Below, one piece after another: positions 54,420-62,558 of a stretch of 64,000 bases of DNA. Origin of the DNA: Intrasporangium oryzae NRRL B-24470 (GTDB taxonomy: Bacteria > Actinomycetota > Actinomycetes > Actinomycetales > Dermatophilaceae). Every line of letters starts with the position of its first letter. The stretch's first letter is position 1. Location of the stretch: assembly GCF_000576595.1 (NCBI RefSeq), contig NZ_AWSA01000018.1, positions 1-64,000 of the forward strand. Direction: 5' to 3'. Made by a program: the position numbers and the translations under genes. Below the pieces are notes generated by a model. The model did not search any database. It saw only the letters and a list, made by a program, of their open reading frames with translations, and had not been told where the DNA came from.

Positions 54420-54803
54420 ATGCCAGCCATCGCGTTCGCGGCACCACTGCGGCCGGGGAAGACGGAGATCGACCGCCTCGCGATGGAGTCGTGCTGGCGT
54501 GGCAGGCGGAAGGAGGCCTACCAGGACGCTCGCCGACGTGCAGGGATCACCAAGGAGTCGGTGTGGCTCCAGTCGACGCCGAACGGCGACCTCGCCGTGG
54601 TCTACATCGAGGCCGACGACATCGGTGCCGCGCTTGCCGCCATCGCCGGGTCGGCCGAGCCCTTCGACCGCTGGTTCCGCGAGCACATCCACGACGTCCA
54701 CGGCATCGCCCTCGAGGACGGGTTCCCGACAGCGGTGCCTCTGCTCGACTTCGACATCGACCGCGCCGGGCAGGTCGGGCAGGTCGGGCAGGTCGGGCCC
54801 TGA
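54420..54803 (+). CDS. Conserved hypothetical protein, 127 residues
   Basis: Starts MPAIAFAAPLRPGKTEIDRLAMESCW after GGGAGGAG. It has REAGITKESVWLQSTPNGDLAVVYIEADDIGAALAAI and PFDRWFREHIHDVHGIAL. The beta-alpha-beta pattern, with a hydrophobic LAVVYIE strand, suggests a ferredoxin-like or dimeric barrel fold similar to ABM proteins. No family name can be given. The last residues VGQVGQVGP come from three 9-bp CAGGTCGGG units (54771-54797), so the C-terminus is prone to slippage. Probably under the control of the divergent LuxR protein. Confidence 0.8.
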   Translation: MPAIAFAAPLRPGKTEIDRLAMESCWRGRRKEAYQDARRRAGITKESVWLQSTPNGDLAVVYIEADDIGAALAAIAGSAEPFDRWFREHIHDVHGIALEDGFPTAVPLLDFDIDRAGQVGQVGQVGP

Positions 54804-54854
54804 GCGGACGCGCCGCGCGCCGCGCACAATGCGGTGGGTCGTCGCGACGCAGCG

Positions 54855-54900
54855 GGCGCCCGCCCTCCGTGGTGTCAGGTCCGGCCGGAGGGCGGGCGCC
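54855..54900. terminator. Bidirectional terminator
   Basis: A 15-bp perfect stem, GGCGCCCGCCCTCCG and its complement, with a 16-nt loop. It lies between the 127-residue protein gene (+) and the convergent beta-propeller gene (-). Confidence 0.85.
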
Positions 54901-54913
54901 GCATGTCGTGCTG

Positions 54914-56479
54914 CTACCTGCCGTTCACGCTGAACGCGTAGAGCGCCCCGCCCGGACGTGGATCCGGGGGAAGCACCGTGTAGCCGGTTCCCCAGTACAC
55001 GGCGCCGTCGACGACCGACGGCCCCGAGTAGCACGAGTCACCCGAGGCGTAGTCCCAGAGGACCCCTCCGGAGGACGCCTTCAGGGCGTACATGTGCCCG
55101 TCGGCGTCGGCGGAACAGCCGAAGACGACACCGTCGACGGCGGTCACCGCAGCAGGGGCGCCGGCTCCGGTGGGCGCTGCTGTGGTCCACAGGACCCGAC
55201 CCGTCGCAGCGTCGAGAGCTGACCACCCACCGGCGTTGGTCACCGTGCCGTCCTTGAGCGTCCACGGCTTGGACTCGCTGTTGGCGTTGGCCGTGTAGAC
55301 CCGTATGCCGTCGACCGCAGAACCCCACTGGAGCCCGCCCGAGACGCCGCCAGTGCCTGCCTGCGTCGACCACAGCACGGCTCCGGTGTCCGGGTTGACG
55401 GCCCAGTACCTGCCGGACTTCTGCCCGGCGCCGACGTACTCCGTGCCCTTCACCTTGTAGAGCGTCGGAGCCTGGCCGAAGTCGAAGTCGGGTCCGGGAT
55501 CGCTCGGGCAGGCGGGTGTCGGGTCCGTGAAGCCGGGCAGGAACGGGATGCCGCAGGCGAGGTTCCATGCGTCACTCGGAAGGGCGCGCATGACCCACTT
55601 CACGGCACCCGTGGCCAGGTCCAGCGAGACGATCGCGTCGAACATGTCACTGGCCGGGATGCAGGCCGCGCGTGCCACGTCGTCGGGAGCGCTCGACAGG
55701 CATGCAGTCGCCGAGGCCGGGATCGAGTAGTTGTTCCCCGTCGAGATGTAGAGCGAGCCGCGCTTGAAGTCGACGGCGGGAGCGGACCCCCAGACCGAGC
55801 CGCCGGTGTAGCCGTCGGGCACGGTGTCGGTGCTCCACTTGATGGTGCCGGTCGCGGCGTCGACGGCGAGCATCCTGCCCCGGAAGGTGAGCGGGAACCC
55901 GAACCGCACGAGAGCCTCTTCGTAGGATGCGACTCCGATGTACGCGGTGCCGCCGACGACGGTCGCCGACTGCGTCAAGATCGGGTACCCGCCTGCGACG
56001 GTGGTCTTCCAGACCAGCGCGCCGGTCGCCTTGTTGATGCCGAGCAGGTATCCGTCGGGGCTGAGCGCCTTACCGGCCTGGTCGCCCAGGACGAGGAGGT
56101 CACCCGCGATGGCCGGCGTGGCCCGCGCGTAGTCCCGGGGAACTCCCGTGAGCGTAGCGATGCTGGTCTGCCATCTCACCGCGCCCGTGGACGCGTCGAT
56201 GGCGTAGAGGAACCCGGCGTCGTCCGGGACGTAGACGACGCCGTTCTCGACGGCCGGGGTCGCGGACACGTTGCCGGCCGTCGGTGTCCTCCACTTGACG
56301 GAGAGAGAGCCGACATTGCCGACGCCGAGACCGGGGCCGGGGTTGTATCGGCTGTTGGAGGTGTCGTACCCCCACGAGCTCCACGAGTCGGTACGAGTGG
56401 CCGCGGTCGATGGAGCGATGATGACCATGCCGAGCAGTGCGGCTGTCGCAGCCGCCAGCAGGGCGCGTGAAGACTTCAC
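54914..56479 (-). CDS. Secreted PQQ-type beta-propeller protein (alcohol dehydrogenase-like)
   Basis: A 521-residue exported protein. A signal peptide (KSSRALLAAATAALLGMVIIAP, cleaved near STAATRT) leads to DSWSSWGYDTSNSRYNPGPG. Repeated propeller blades follow, of the form YAIDASTGAVRWQT, LLGINKATGALVWKT, MLAVDAATGTIKWST, VSLDLATGAVKWVM, AVNPDTGAVLWST and ALDAATGRVLWTT. It resembles polyvinyl-alcohol dehydrogenase and quinoprotein dehydrogenases but lacks a CxxCH haem motif. Whether it binds PQQ is open, since the blades alone do not show the cofactor residues. GCAGGAGGC precedes ATG 56479. It is the target of the third palindrome. Confidence 0.87.
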   Translation of the reverse strand: MKSSRALLAAATAALLGMVIIAPSTAATRTDSWSSWGYDTSNSRYNPGPGLGVGNVGSLSVKWRTPTAGNVSATPAVENGVVYVPDDAGFLYAIDASTGAVRWQTSIATLTGVPRDYARATPAIAGDLLVLGDQAGKALSPDGYLLGINKATGALVWKTTVAGGYPILTQSATVVGGTAYIGVASYEEALVRFGFPLTFRGRMLAVDAATGTIKWSTDTVPDGYTGGSVWGSAPAVDFKRGSLYISTGNNYSIPASATACLSSAPDDVARAACIPASDMFDAIVSLDLATGAVKWVMRALPSDAWNLACGIPFLPGFTDPTPACPSDPGPDFDFGQAPTLYKVKGTEYVGAGQKSGRYWAVNPDTGAVLWSTQAGTGGVSGGLQWGSAVDGIRVYTANANSESKPWTLKDGTVTNAGGWSALDAATGRVLWTTAAPTGAGAPAAVTAVDGVVFGCSADADGHMYALKASSGGVLWDYASGDSCYSGPSVVDGAVYWGTGYTVLPPDPRPGGALYAFSVNGR

Positions 56480-56550
56480 ATTGCCTCCTGCATCCAGCGG
56501 CGCCGGACGGCGCGCGCAGTCTCATGGTGAGAGGGCTGGCCACGTCGTCA

Positions 56551-56570
56551 CATCACTCGATCGAGCGATG
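56551..56570. promoter_or_regulatory. 20-bp palindromic operator, copy 3
   Basis: CATCACTCGATCGAGCGATG, 71 bp before the start of the beta-propeller gene (minus strand). It is the most symmetrical of the three copies, with a single mismatched pair. Confidence 0.7.
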
Positions 56571-56668
56571 TTGCGGACTCGGACGACCTCGTTCGGGGCC
56601 CTGTCGTGCCGCGGGCGACGCACGGTCTCCCGTCGACGCAGCGGCGTGCGGCCTCGGGTCGGAGGTCC

Positions 56669-57056
56669 GAAGTGGATGAGTCGGCCGATACGCCGGGTTC
56701 TGTTCCGCGCCACCGTTACCGGTGACGCGGCGACGGCCATCCATCTAGGCCGGCCATTGCTGGCCGGCTCGAGCGCCCTACCCGCGCACTCGACCGGGCC
56801 GGTCTCGAGCGTGCGCTGTCTGGGCTTGCTCCGGGTGGGGTTTACCGAGCCGCTCCAGTCACCTGGAGCGCTGGTGGTCTCTTACACCACCGTTTCACCC
56901 TTACCGGCTGCCGAAGCACCCGGCGGTCTGTTTTCTGTGGCACTGTCCCGCGGGTCACCCCGGGTGGCTGTTGGCCACCACCCTGCCCTGTGGAGCCCGG
57001 ACGTTCCTCGGCAGGGCCGAGGCCCTGACGCGACCGTCTGGCCGACTCATCCGTCG
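56669..57056 (-). ncRNA. rnpB: RNase P RNA (class A)
   Basis: Catalytic RNA of RNase P, which matures tRNA 5' ends. On the minus strand the conserved GAGGAAcGUCCGGGCUCC block (CR I-like), the GGUAAGGGUGAAACGGUG core and the CAGAACCCGGCGUAU element near the 3' end (CR V-like) appear in order. The ends pair as P1 (GGAUGAGUCGGCC with GGCCGACUCAUCC). A TATGCT -10 box at 57060-57065 stands 6 nt before the likely first nucleotide, about 57053. Exact ends uncertain by a few nucleotides. The conserved GAGGAAAGUCC appears here as GAGGAACGUCC. Confidence 0.94.
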
Positions 57057-57059
57057 CCA

Positions 57060-57065
57060 AGCATA
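57060..57065 (-). promoter_or_regulatory. -10 box of rnpB
   Basis: Minus-strand TATGCT, 6-7 nt before the start of the RNA. The single GTATGCCGCT word at 57069-57078 lies just upstream, between the -10 box and the expected -35 position. Confidence 0.6.
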
Positions 57066-57216
57066 GGCCGTATGCCGCTCACCCGCGGACACACCCGCGC
57101 CCTGCCCGCCTACACCAAAGGGCGTAGGGCCTGCTCCGTCAGCGGCGGGAGGAACAACCCGGGCGCGGCCCAGACACTTGAGGGTGATCCATTGGTCAGG
57201 GGGAAAGGCAACGGCC

Positions 57217-58653
57217 ATGCGTCCGAATCTTCGAATGAGGTCACGGGCGATGCTCGCGGCCAGCGTCCCGATCGCAGCACTCGCCCTGACCGTCGGCCCC
57301 GCCGGCTCGGCCGAGGCGGCGACCTATCTCTACGTCGGCGGCTCCAACTGCTCCGACAGCGGCTCGGGGACGTCCACACAGCCCTTCTGCACCATCGCCA
57401 AGGCGGCGAAGGTTGCACTGGCAGGGCAGACCGTCCTCGTCTCGTCCGGGACGTACGTTGACGAAGTGGCCCCGTGGCACTCCGGGACCTCCACCGCGCC
57501 CATCATCTTCCAGCCGGCCGACGGCGCCTCCGTGACGATCTCGGGCCCGAGGCACGGTTTCACGATCTCGAACCAGAGCTGGATCACCGTCGCCGGATTC
57601 ACGATCCAGAACACGACGAGCAACGGGATCTACGTCTACAACGCGACCGGTCTGACCCTGGCGGGCAACACCGTGCAGACGTCAGGTCAGCGCGTGAGCG
57701 GCTACACGGCATACGGGATGTACCTCAACTCGATGACGAGCTCGTCCGTCATAGGCAACCTCGTCACGAACAACTCGGCCTCGGGCATCTACCTGACGAA
57801 CGGCTCGACCGGCAACCAGATCAGCCGCAACGAGAGCTCGTGGAACGCCTACGGCTACGTGCGCAACGCGGTCGGGATCGACCTGCGGGCTCCGGGCAAC
57901 GTCGTGTCGGCCAACCGCGTCCACGACAACGAGGACTCCGGGATCCAGTCGTACCCGGGCGGCGACAGCAACACGATCGTCAACAACGTCAGCTACCACA
58001 ACAAGGGCTTCACCACGGTGGTGCTGACGAACTGCAACCACCCGACGACCGGGAACACGGCCGGGTGCATCACCGGTGACCACGGCATCGACGACTACGG
58101 GGTGACCGGCAGCGCGGTCGTCGGCAACACCGTCTACGACAACGTCGCGGCAGGGATCAACCTCGAGGGCGTCGCCTCGGGGACGGCCGCGAACTTCAGC
58201 TTCGCGAACAACGCCGCCGTGGACAACGCGGTCTCGTGCCCGAACGGCGCGGGCGGCACGGAGAAGTGCCCGCGGACCCGAGGGAACATGCGCGTCGACA
58301 GCACCTCGCAGATCGGGACGACGCTCGACTCCGACCTCGTCAACGTCAGCCTCACCGGCGCCACGCAGATGGTCTGGGGCACGACCTCGTACACGTCGCT
58401 GTCGTCCTTCCAGAGCGCGTCGGGGCAGGAGGCCCAGGGGCTGCAGGCCGACCCCAGGTGGGTCTCCCCCGGCCAGGCGAACTTCACGCTGCAGAGCGGC
58501 TCGCCCGCCATCGACTCGGCCAACTCGAGCGCCCCCGGGCAGAGCGCGACGGATGCCGCCTCGCACCCGCGCGTCGACGACCCGGCGACCGCCAACAGCG
58601 GACTCGGCGTCCGGAGCTACGACGACCGCGGCGCCTACGAGTACCAGCCGTGA
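57217..58653 (+). CDS. Secreted right-handed parallel beta-helix protein
   Basis: A 478-residue exported protein. A twin-basic signal peptide (RPNLRMRSRAMLAASVPIAALALTVG... cleaved near AEAATY) leads to YVGGSNCSDSGSGTSTQPFCTI, the usual opening of pectate-lyase/chondroitinase-B-type helices. Repeated rungs follow (ISNQSWITVAGFTIQNTTSNGIYVYNATGLTLAGNTV; SSVIGNLVTNNSASGIYL; NTIVNNVSYHNKG). It ends with RVDDPATANSGLGVRSYDDRGAYEYQP, the common terminal pattern of actinobacterial NosD-like proteins. GGGGGAAAGG precedes ATG 57217. Probably a polysaccharide lyase or epimerase of the adjacent exopolysaccharide locus; no catalytic site is certain. Confidence 0.86.
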   Translation: MRPNLRMRSRAMLAASVPIAALALTVGPAGSAEAATYLYVGGSNCSDSGSGTSTQPFCTIAKAAKVALAGQTVLVSSGTYVDEVAPWHSGTSTAPIIFQPADGASVTISGPRHGFTISNQSWITVAGFTIQNTTSNGIYVYNATGLTLAGNTVQTSGQRVSGYTAYGMYLNSMTSSSVIGNLVTNNSASGIYLTNGSTGNQISRNESSWNAYGYVRNAVGIDLRAPGNVVSANRVHDNEDSGIQSYPGGDSNTIVNNVSYHNKGFTTVVLTNCNHPTTGNTAGCITGDHGIDDYGVTGSAVVGNTVYDNVAAGINLEGVASGTAANFSFANNAAVDNAVSCPNGAGGTEKCPRTRGNMRVDSTSQIGTTLDSDLVNVSLTGATQMVWGTTSYTSLSSFQSASGQEAQGLQADPRWVSPGQANFTLQSGSPAIDSANSSAPGQSATDAASHPRVDDPATANSGLGVRSYDDRGAYEYQP

Positions 58654-58685
58654 ACCGGCCGCGAACACAGAGACGGGACCAGATC

Positions 58686-59138
58686 ATGAAGCCAGCAGCC
58701 AGCTCACGCGGCACGCGACAGAACGCTCCGTCCCCTCGGCCAAGGAAGGGCGTCCTCACCGGCGTGGCCGTCCTCGCGGCCGGCGCGGCCGCGGCGCTCA
58801 CCGGCGCGGCCTACGCCGGCAGCGCCCAGCCGGGCGCGGCACCCGACGTCCGTGCCGTCTGCAGCACGGCGGCCGCCCTGGCGTCGTCGATCAGCCCGAT
58901 GGTCGCCTCGACGTCCGCTCACGCCACTCCTTCCGACGCCTCGGCGCTCCGCGGGCGTGCCGCGAGTCTCGCGACCGCGGCACCGTCCGACACCCTCCGT
59001 GAGGCCCTCCAGAACGCCGCAGACGACCTCGCCGCGCTCCGGGTCAGCCTCGTCTCCGGGTCGACCGATCGCCGCGCGGACATCGCCGCCACGCTCCGCT
59101 CGGACCTCGTCGCACTGCGGCTCGCCTGCCACTCGTGA
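58686..59138 (+). CDS. Secreted or membrane-anchored alanine-rich helical protein
   Basis: A 150-residue protein. A basic N-terminus (PAASSRGTRQNAPSPRPRKG) leads to a single hydrophobic segment VLTGVAVLAAGAAAALTGAAYA. About 105 residues of Ala/Ser/Leu helical sequence follow with two cysteines (VRAVCSTAAAL and LRLACHS) that could form one disulfide. It starts 32 bp after the beta-helix gene on the same strand and is probably co-transcribed. No family recognised. No lipobox. Confidence 0.72.
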   Translation: MKPAASSRGTRQNAPSPRPRKGVLTGVAVLAAGAAAALTGAAYAGSAQPGAAPDVRAVCSTAAALASSISPMVASTSAHATPSDASALRGRAASLATAAPSDTLREALQNAADDLAALRVSLVSGSTDRRADIAATLRSDLVALRLACHS

Positions 59139-59144
59139 CACCGA

Positions 59145-59180
59145 TCCCGACGCCGATCCCGACGCCGATCCCGACGCCGA
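59145..59180. repeat. 12-bp tandem repeat
   Basis: Three copies of GATCCCGACGCC in the gap between the helical protein gene and the MBL-Rieske gene. In one frame it reads DPDA repeats, but no gene uses that frame. Confidence 0.85.
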
Positions 59181-59277
59181 GAACGCGTCGACGTGAGGTG
59201 TCCTCCGTCAGGTGACGTAGGCCGCGATCGGCCCGGCGTCGGTGTCGGCGCGGGCGCCCGGAGGGAAAGGTGCTGGC

Positions 59278-60915
59278 ATGAACGGACCGGTTGTCACCTC
59301 CCTCGGCCACGCCGGCCTGCGCATCGACGCACCCGGCCTGCGCATGCTCTGCGACCCCTGGCTCTCGCCGGGCGGCGCCTTCCTCGGCTCGTGGTTCCCG
59401 TTCCCCGACAACGAGCACATGAGGACGCACGAGATGCTCGACTGCGACTGGGTCGGGATCTCCCACGAGCACCTCGACCACCTCGACCTGCCGCTCCTGC
59501 GCGGGCTGCCGCCCTCGGTGCGGCTCGTCATCCCGCGCTACCCGTCGCGCGAGATGCGCAACCGGATCGCGGGTGCGCACATCGACAACGTCGTCATCGA
59601 GCTCGACGCCTGGGAGCGGCTCGCGCTCAACGACCGCGGCGACTGGGTGACGGTCATCCCCGAGCTGAGCCCGATGTGCCACGACGCGGCGATCCTCGTC
59701 CACGTCGACGGCCATGCCGTGCTCCACACCAACGACGCCCGCCTCAGCGTCAGCCAGCTGCGCCGCGCCGCCGAGGAGGTCGGCCGGCCCATCGACGTCA
59801 TGGGCGTGCAGATGTCCGGGGCGTCGTGGCACCCGATCTGCTACGACTACGCCGACGAGGTCATTGCGCGGGTCAGCGGCGAGAAGCGACTCGGCAAGTT
59901 CAAGGCCGTGACGCGGCTCCTGCGCTCGGCGCCGCCCAGGATCGTCATCCCGTATGCCGGGCCGCCGTGCTTCCTCGACCCCGCCCTCGCCCACCACAAC
60001 GGCGCGATGACCCCTCCCGGGATCTTCCCCGACCAGGCCCAGGCGCTCGACTTCCTGCGCGAGCGCCTGCCGGAGCAGACCTCGCTCTACCTGCTCCCCG
60101 GGGACCGCCTCGATGTGGGTTCCGGCGCCGTCGAGCGGGACCGGATGTGGACCCACTTCTCCTTCGACGACACGTCCGACTACCTGAGCGACTACGCGGC
60201 GGCCCGCCAGCACGAGATCGCCGCCATCTACGCGACCCACCCGGACCCCGAGCCGGACAGCGGTCTCGCCGAGCGGTTCCGCGACCACTTCCTCGCGCTC
60301 GGCTCGCTGTCGGACTACTTCCTCCAGCGGATCGGGATGACGGTCCGGTTCGAGGTCCTCGGCCGCGCGGGAGGGACGTGGGACGTGCGCCTCGGGCCCG
60401 AGACAACCCAGGTCGACCTGCGCCCCGGCGAGGACGCCCCGGGCTACCGCCTCACGGTCGAGGCCCGCTGGCTCGATGCCGTGCTGCGCGGCCGGATCCG
60501 CTGGGAGGACCTCCTCCTGTCCCTGCGCATCAGGGCGAGCCGCGACCCCGACGTGTACAACGACTACCTCGTCGGCCTGCTCAAGCACGCGGACCGGGAC
60601 GCGCTCGAGGCCGTCGAGACCTACGAGACGAACCGCGACCCCGACGAGACCGTCGTCCTGCGCGACGGCACGACCGAGTACATCGTGAGCCGCTACTGCC
60701 CGCACGCCGGCGAGGACCTCCAGCACGGCGGCGTGGCCCACGACGGCGTGCTGCGCTGCCTCGGCCACAACTTCGACTTCGACCTCGGCACGGGTGAGTG
60801 CCTCAACGCACGCTGCGACCCGCTGCGCGTCACGCGGGTCGAGACCGAGCCTGCGAGCGGCATCCCGTCGGGCCTTCCGGAGGGCGTGGGCGCCGAGGCC
60901 CAAGGCGGATCCTGA
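59278..60915 (+). CDS. MBL-fold hydrolase fused to C-terminal Rieske domain
   Basis: A 545-residue two-domain protein. The N-terminal UlaG-like metallo-beta-lactamase fold begins VTSLGHAGLRI, with HEHLDHLD (His63, His65, Asp67, His68) and a later HTNDARLS. The middle part has an SCP2-like stretch (YRLTVEARWLDAVLRGRIRWEDLLLSLRI). The C-terminal Rieske [2Fe-2S] domain has CPHAGEDL (Cys474, His476) and CLGH (Cys494, His497), a C-x-H-x17-C-x2-H set. The same two folds occur in CMP-Neu5Ac hydroxylase, but there the Rieske domain comes first. GGAGGGAAAGG precedes ATG 59278. The neighbouring sugar transferase and flippase suggest a sugar-nucleotide or glycan hydroxylation, by inference. Confidence 0.87.
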   Translation: MNGPVVTSLGHAGLRIDAPGLRMLCDPWLSPGGAFLGSWFPFPDNEHMRTHEMLDCDWVGISHEHLDHLDLPLLRGLPPSVRLVIPRYPSREMRNRIAGAHIDNVVIELDAWERLALNDRGDWVTVIPELSPMCHDAAILVHVDGHAVLHTNDARLSVSQLRRAAEEVGRPIDVMGVQMSGASWHPICYDYADEVIARVSGEKRLGKFKAVTRLLRSAPPRIVIPYAGPPCFLDPALAHHNGAMTPPGIFPDQAQALDFLRERLPEQTSLYLLPGDRLDVGSGAVERDRMWTHFSFDDTSDYLSDYAAARQHEIAAIYATHPDPEPDSGLAERFRDHFLALGSLSDYFLQRIGMTVRFEVLGRAGGTWDVRLGPETTQVDLRPGEDAPGYRLTVEARWLDAVLRGRIRWEDLLLSLRIRASRDPDVYNDYLVGLLKHADRDALEAVETYETNRDPDETVVLRDGTTEYIVSRYCPHAGEDLQHGGVAHDGVLRCLGHNFDFDLGTGECLNARCDPLRVTRVETEPASGIPSGLPEGVGAEAQGGS

Positions 60916-60933
60916 GCGGACCCGAGCGGCCCG

Positions 60934-61521
60934 TCAGGCCGGGCGGAGCAGGTACACCGCCGTCTGCACCAGGACGTTGAGCGTATGCCGCAGGGTCGGC
61001 GCCCGCAGGAACGTGGCGTCGAGCGCCACCCTCCGGGGGACGACCTCCTCGAGGTACCAGCGCTCCGGGTCGCTGGCCGCGGGCCGCAGCACACGCGAGT
61101 CGCGCAGGCGGATCTGGGCCGGCCCCGTCAGACCCGGCGTGTACTGGAGGATCCACCGGCAGTCCGTCGGGTAGCGCTCGGCGAGCCCTACCGTCTCGGG
61201 CCGGGGCCCGACGAGGGTCATCTCCCCGCGAAGGACGTTGACGAGCTGCGGGAGCTCGTCCACCGAGGTGCGGCGCAGCACCGAGCCGACCCGAGTGACC
61301 CGGGGGTCCGCGCGAGCCGTGAGGTCGGGACCGTCCCCACCGTCGGTCATGGTCCGCAGCTTGAGGATCGTGAAGGGCTGGCCGCCGGCCCCGACCCGCT
61401 GCTGGCGGAAGAGCACGGGGCCCGGGCTGCTCCGCCGGATCGCGATCGCCGCGACCCCCAGCAGGGGCGCACTGACGACGAGTCCGAGCGTGGCGACGCA
61501 GACGTCACAGGCACGCCGCAG
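60934..61521 (-). CDS. Exopolysaccharide sugar transferase (undecaprenyl-phosphate glycosyl-1-phosphate transferase, short form)
   Basis: About 195 residues. Starts polysaccharide repeat assembly by moving sugar-1-phosphate to undecaprenyl phosphate. RRACDVCVATLGLVVSAPLLGVAAIAI is the membrane re-entrant helix. SSPGPVLFRQQRVGAGGQPFTILKLRTMT, RTSVDELPQLVNVLRGEMTLVGPRPE and YTPGLTGPAQIRLR are the family motifs. No ATG or GTG lies at the expected start. A CTG at 61521 fits the domain edge, and GTG 61656 would add 45 residues inside the upstream lipoprotein gene. The position is therefore provisional. The fragment lacks the N-terminal CoA-binding/TM domain of long WcaJ forms. Confidence 0.82.
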   Translation of the reverse strand: MRRACDVCVATLGLVVSAPLLGVAAIAIRRSSPGPVLFRQQRVGAGGQPFTILKLRTMTDGGDGPDLTARADPRVTRVGSVLRRTSVDELPQLVNVLRGEMTLVGPRPETVGLAERYPTDCRWILQYTPGLTGPAQIRLRDSRVLRPAASDPERWYLEEVVPRRVALDATFLRAPTLRHTLNVLVQTAVYLLRPA

Positions 61522-61550
61522 CCCGCCGACCCCCGATCGTCCGCCCTGCC

Positions 61551-62558
61551 CTAGCCCGTGCCGGCTGCCACGAACACCGCGTCGAACATCTGCGAGGCGA
61601 CCGCCACGTCGTCGGCGAGGCCGACCTGAAGTGTCGATGGCGACATGTGCGTCCACAGCTGCGCCCCCTTTCTCCGTCGTTCCTGCAAGGCCTGCGTGAG
61701 CGCGTTGGGCGCGGCCCCGGGGTCCGTGAGCCGGACGAGGCCGCCCTGGTAGACCTGCGCCCACGTCCAGATGTCGACCGCCTTGGCGCCCTCCTCGAGG
61801 GGGATGTCGACGAAGGTGTGGACGTCGGCCTCGGCCCGGGCAGCGTCCCAGGGGTAGGCGCCGGGATGGGCCAGTGCCTTGCGGGCCTGGAGCCGGGTCC
61901 GGCTCCCCCACCGCCGCACGGCTTCACGCCAGCTGAGCCGCATCGCCTGGTCGCGGTCGAGCCCCTGATCGGCATACCAGCTGTCGTCCCGCAGCCCGGG
62001 GCTGACGTCGACGACGTCGAGACCCGAGGCGATGTAGCCGTCGACGGCGGCCATGGAGGCACCGGGGTCGCGCAGCCGCGCCATCGAGGCGCAGGTCCGC
62101 ATCTCCGCCGAGGGAACGGGCTGCCAGTCCAGGCAGCCGAGTTCCGGCACGACGACGTCGACCAGCACCTTGCCACCCGGGAGCGCCGCGTGGACGTCGC
62201 GCACCGCCTGCGCCACGAGCGCCGAGTCCTGCGCCGGCGTGCTCCCGTCGCGGTAGCCCAGCTCGTCGGCGATCTTGATCCCCTTCGCCCCGGTGCGGCG
62301 CGCCAGGTCGACCGCGATGTCGAGGACCTGCCGGTACCGGGCCGGACCGGTCAGGTAGGCCTTGACGAAGTCCGCCTCGACCCAGACCTCGGTCCCACGG
62401 TCGGCGATCGCGCTCGCCAGCTCGACGTACTTGCTGGCGGCGGTGGTCTCGCCCGGGGCCGGCCCCGATCCCGTCGCCGGCAGGGCGTCGCTCGTGCAGC
62501 CCGCCGCGAGCACCGCGACCGTCAGCGTCGCGAGCCCGAGTCGAAGCGCCCGTCTCAT
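61551..62558 (-). CDS. Lipoprotein of unknown function in the exopolysaccharide locus
   Basis: A 335-residue protein. Signal MRRALRLGLATLTVAVLAAGC with lipobox LAAGC (Cys21). The mature part has EVWVEADFVKAYLTG, GAKGIKIADELGYRDG, KVLVDVVVPELGC, GLDVVDVSPGLRDDSWY and AVDIWTWAQVYQGGLVRL. The alternating beta-strand and helix pattern with strand-end Asp/Glu (KIADELGY, DVVVPELG) suggests a TIM-barrel, perhaps a glycoside hydrolase, but no known family is claimed. Its ATG overlaps the flippase stop by 4 nt (62555-62558). Confidence 0.8.
   Translation of the reverse strand: MRRALRLGLATLTVAVLAAGCTSDALPATGSGPAPGETTAASKYVELASAIADRGTEVWVEADFVKAYLTGPARYRQVLDIAVDLARRTGAKGIKIADELGYRDGSTPAQDSALVAQAVRDVHAALPGGKVLVDVVVPELGCLDWQPVPSAEMRTCASMARLRDPGASMAAVDGYIASGLDVVDVSPGLRDDSWYADQGLDRDQAMRLSWREAVRRWGSRTRLQARKALAHPGAYPWDAARAEADVHTFVDIPLEEGAKAVDIWTWAQVYQGGLVRLTDPGAAPNALTQALQERRRKGAQLWTHMSPSTLQVGLADDVAVASQMFDAVFVAAGTG

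Noticed and set aside
57069-57078. GTATGCCGCT upstream of rnpB as a further hairpin
   Set aside because: Only one arm is present; it cannot form the stem seen at the other sites.
59145-59192. Small protein with DPDA repeats between two genes
   Set aside because: The frame belongs to an antisense or out-of-frame shadow of the preceding gene, with no start of its own.
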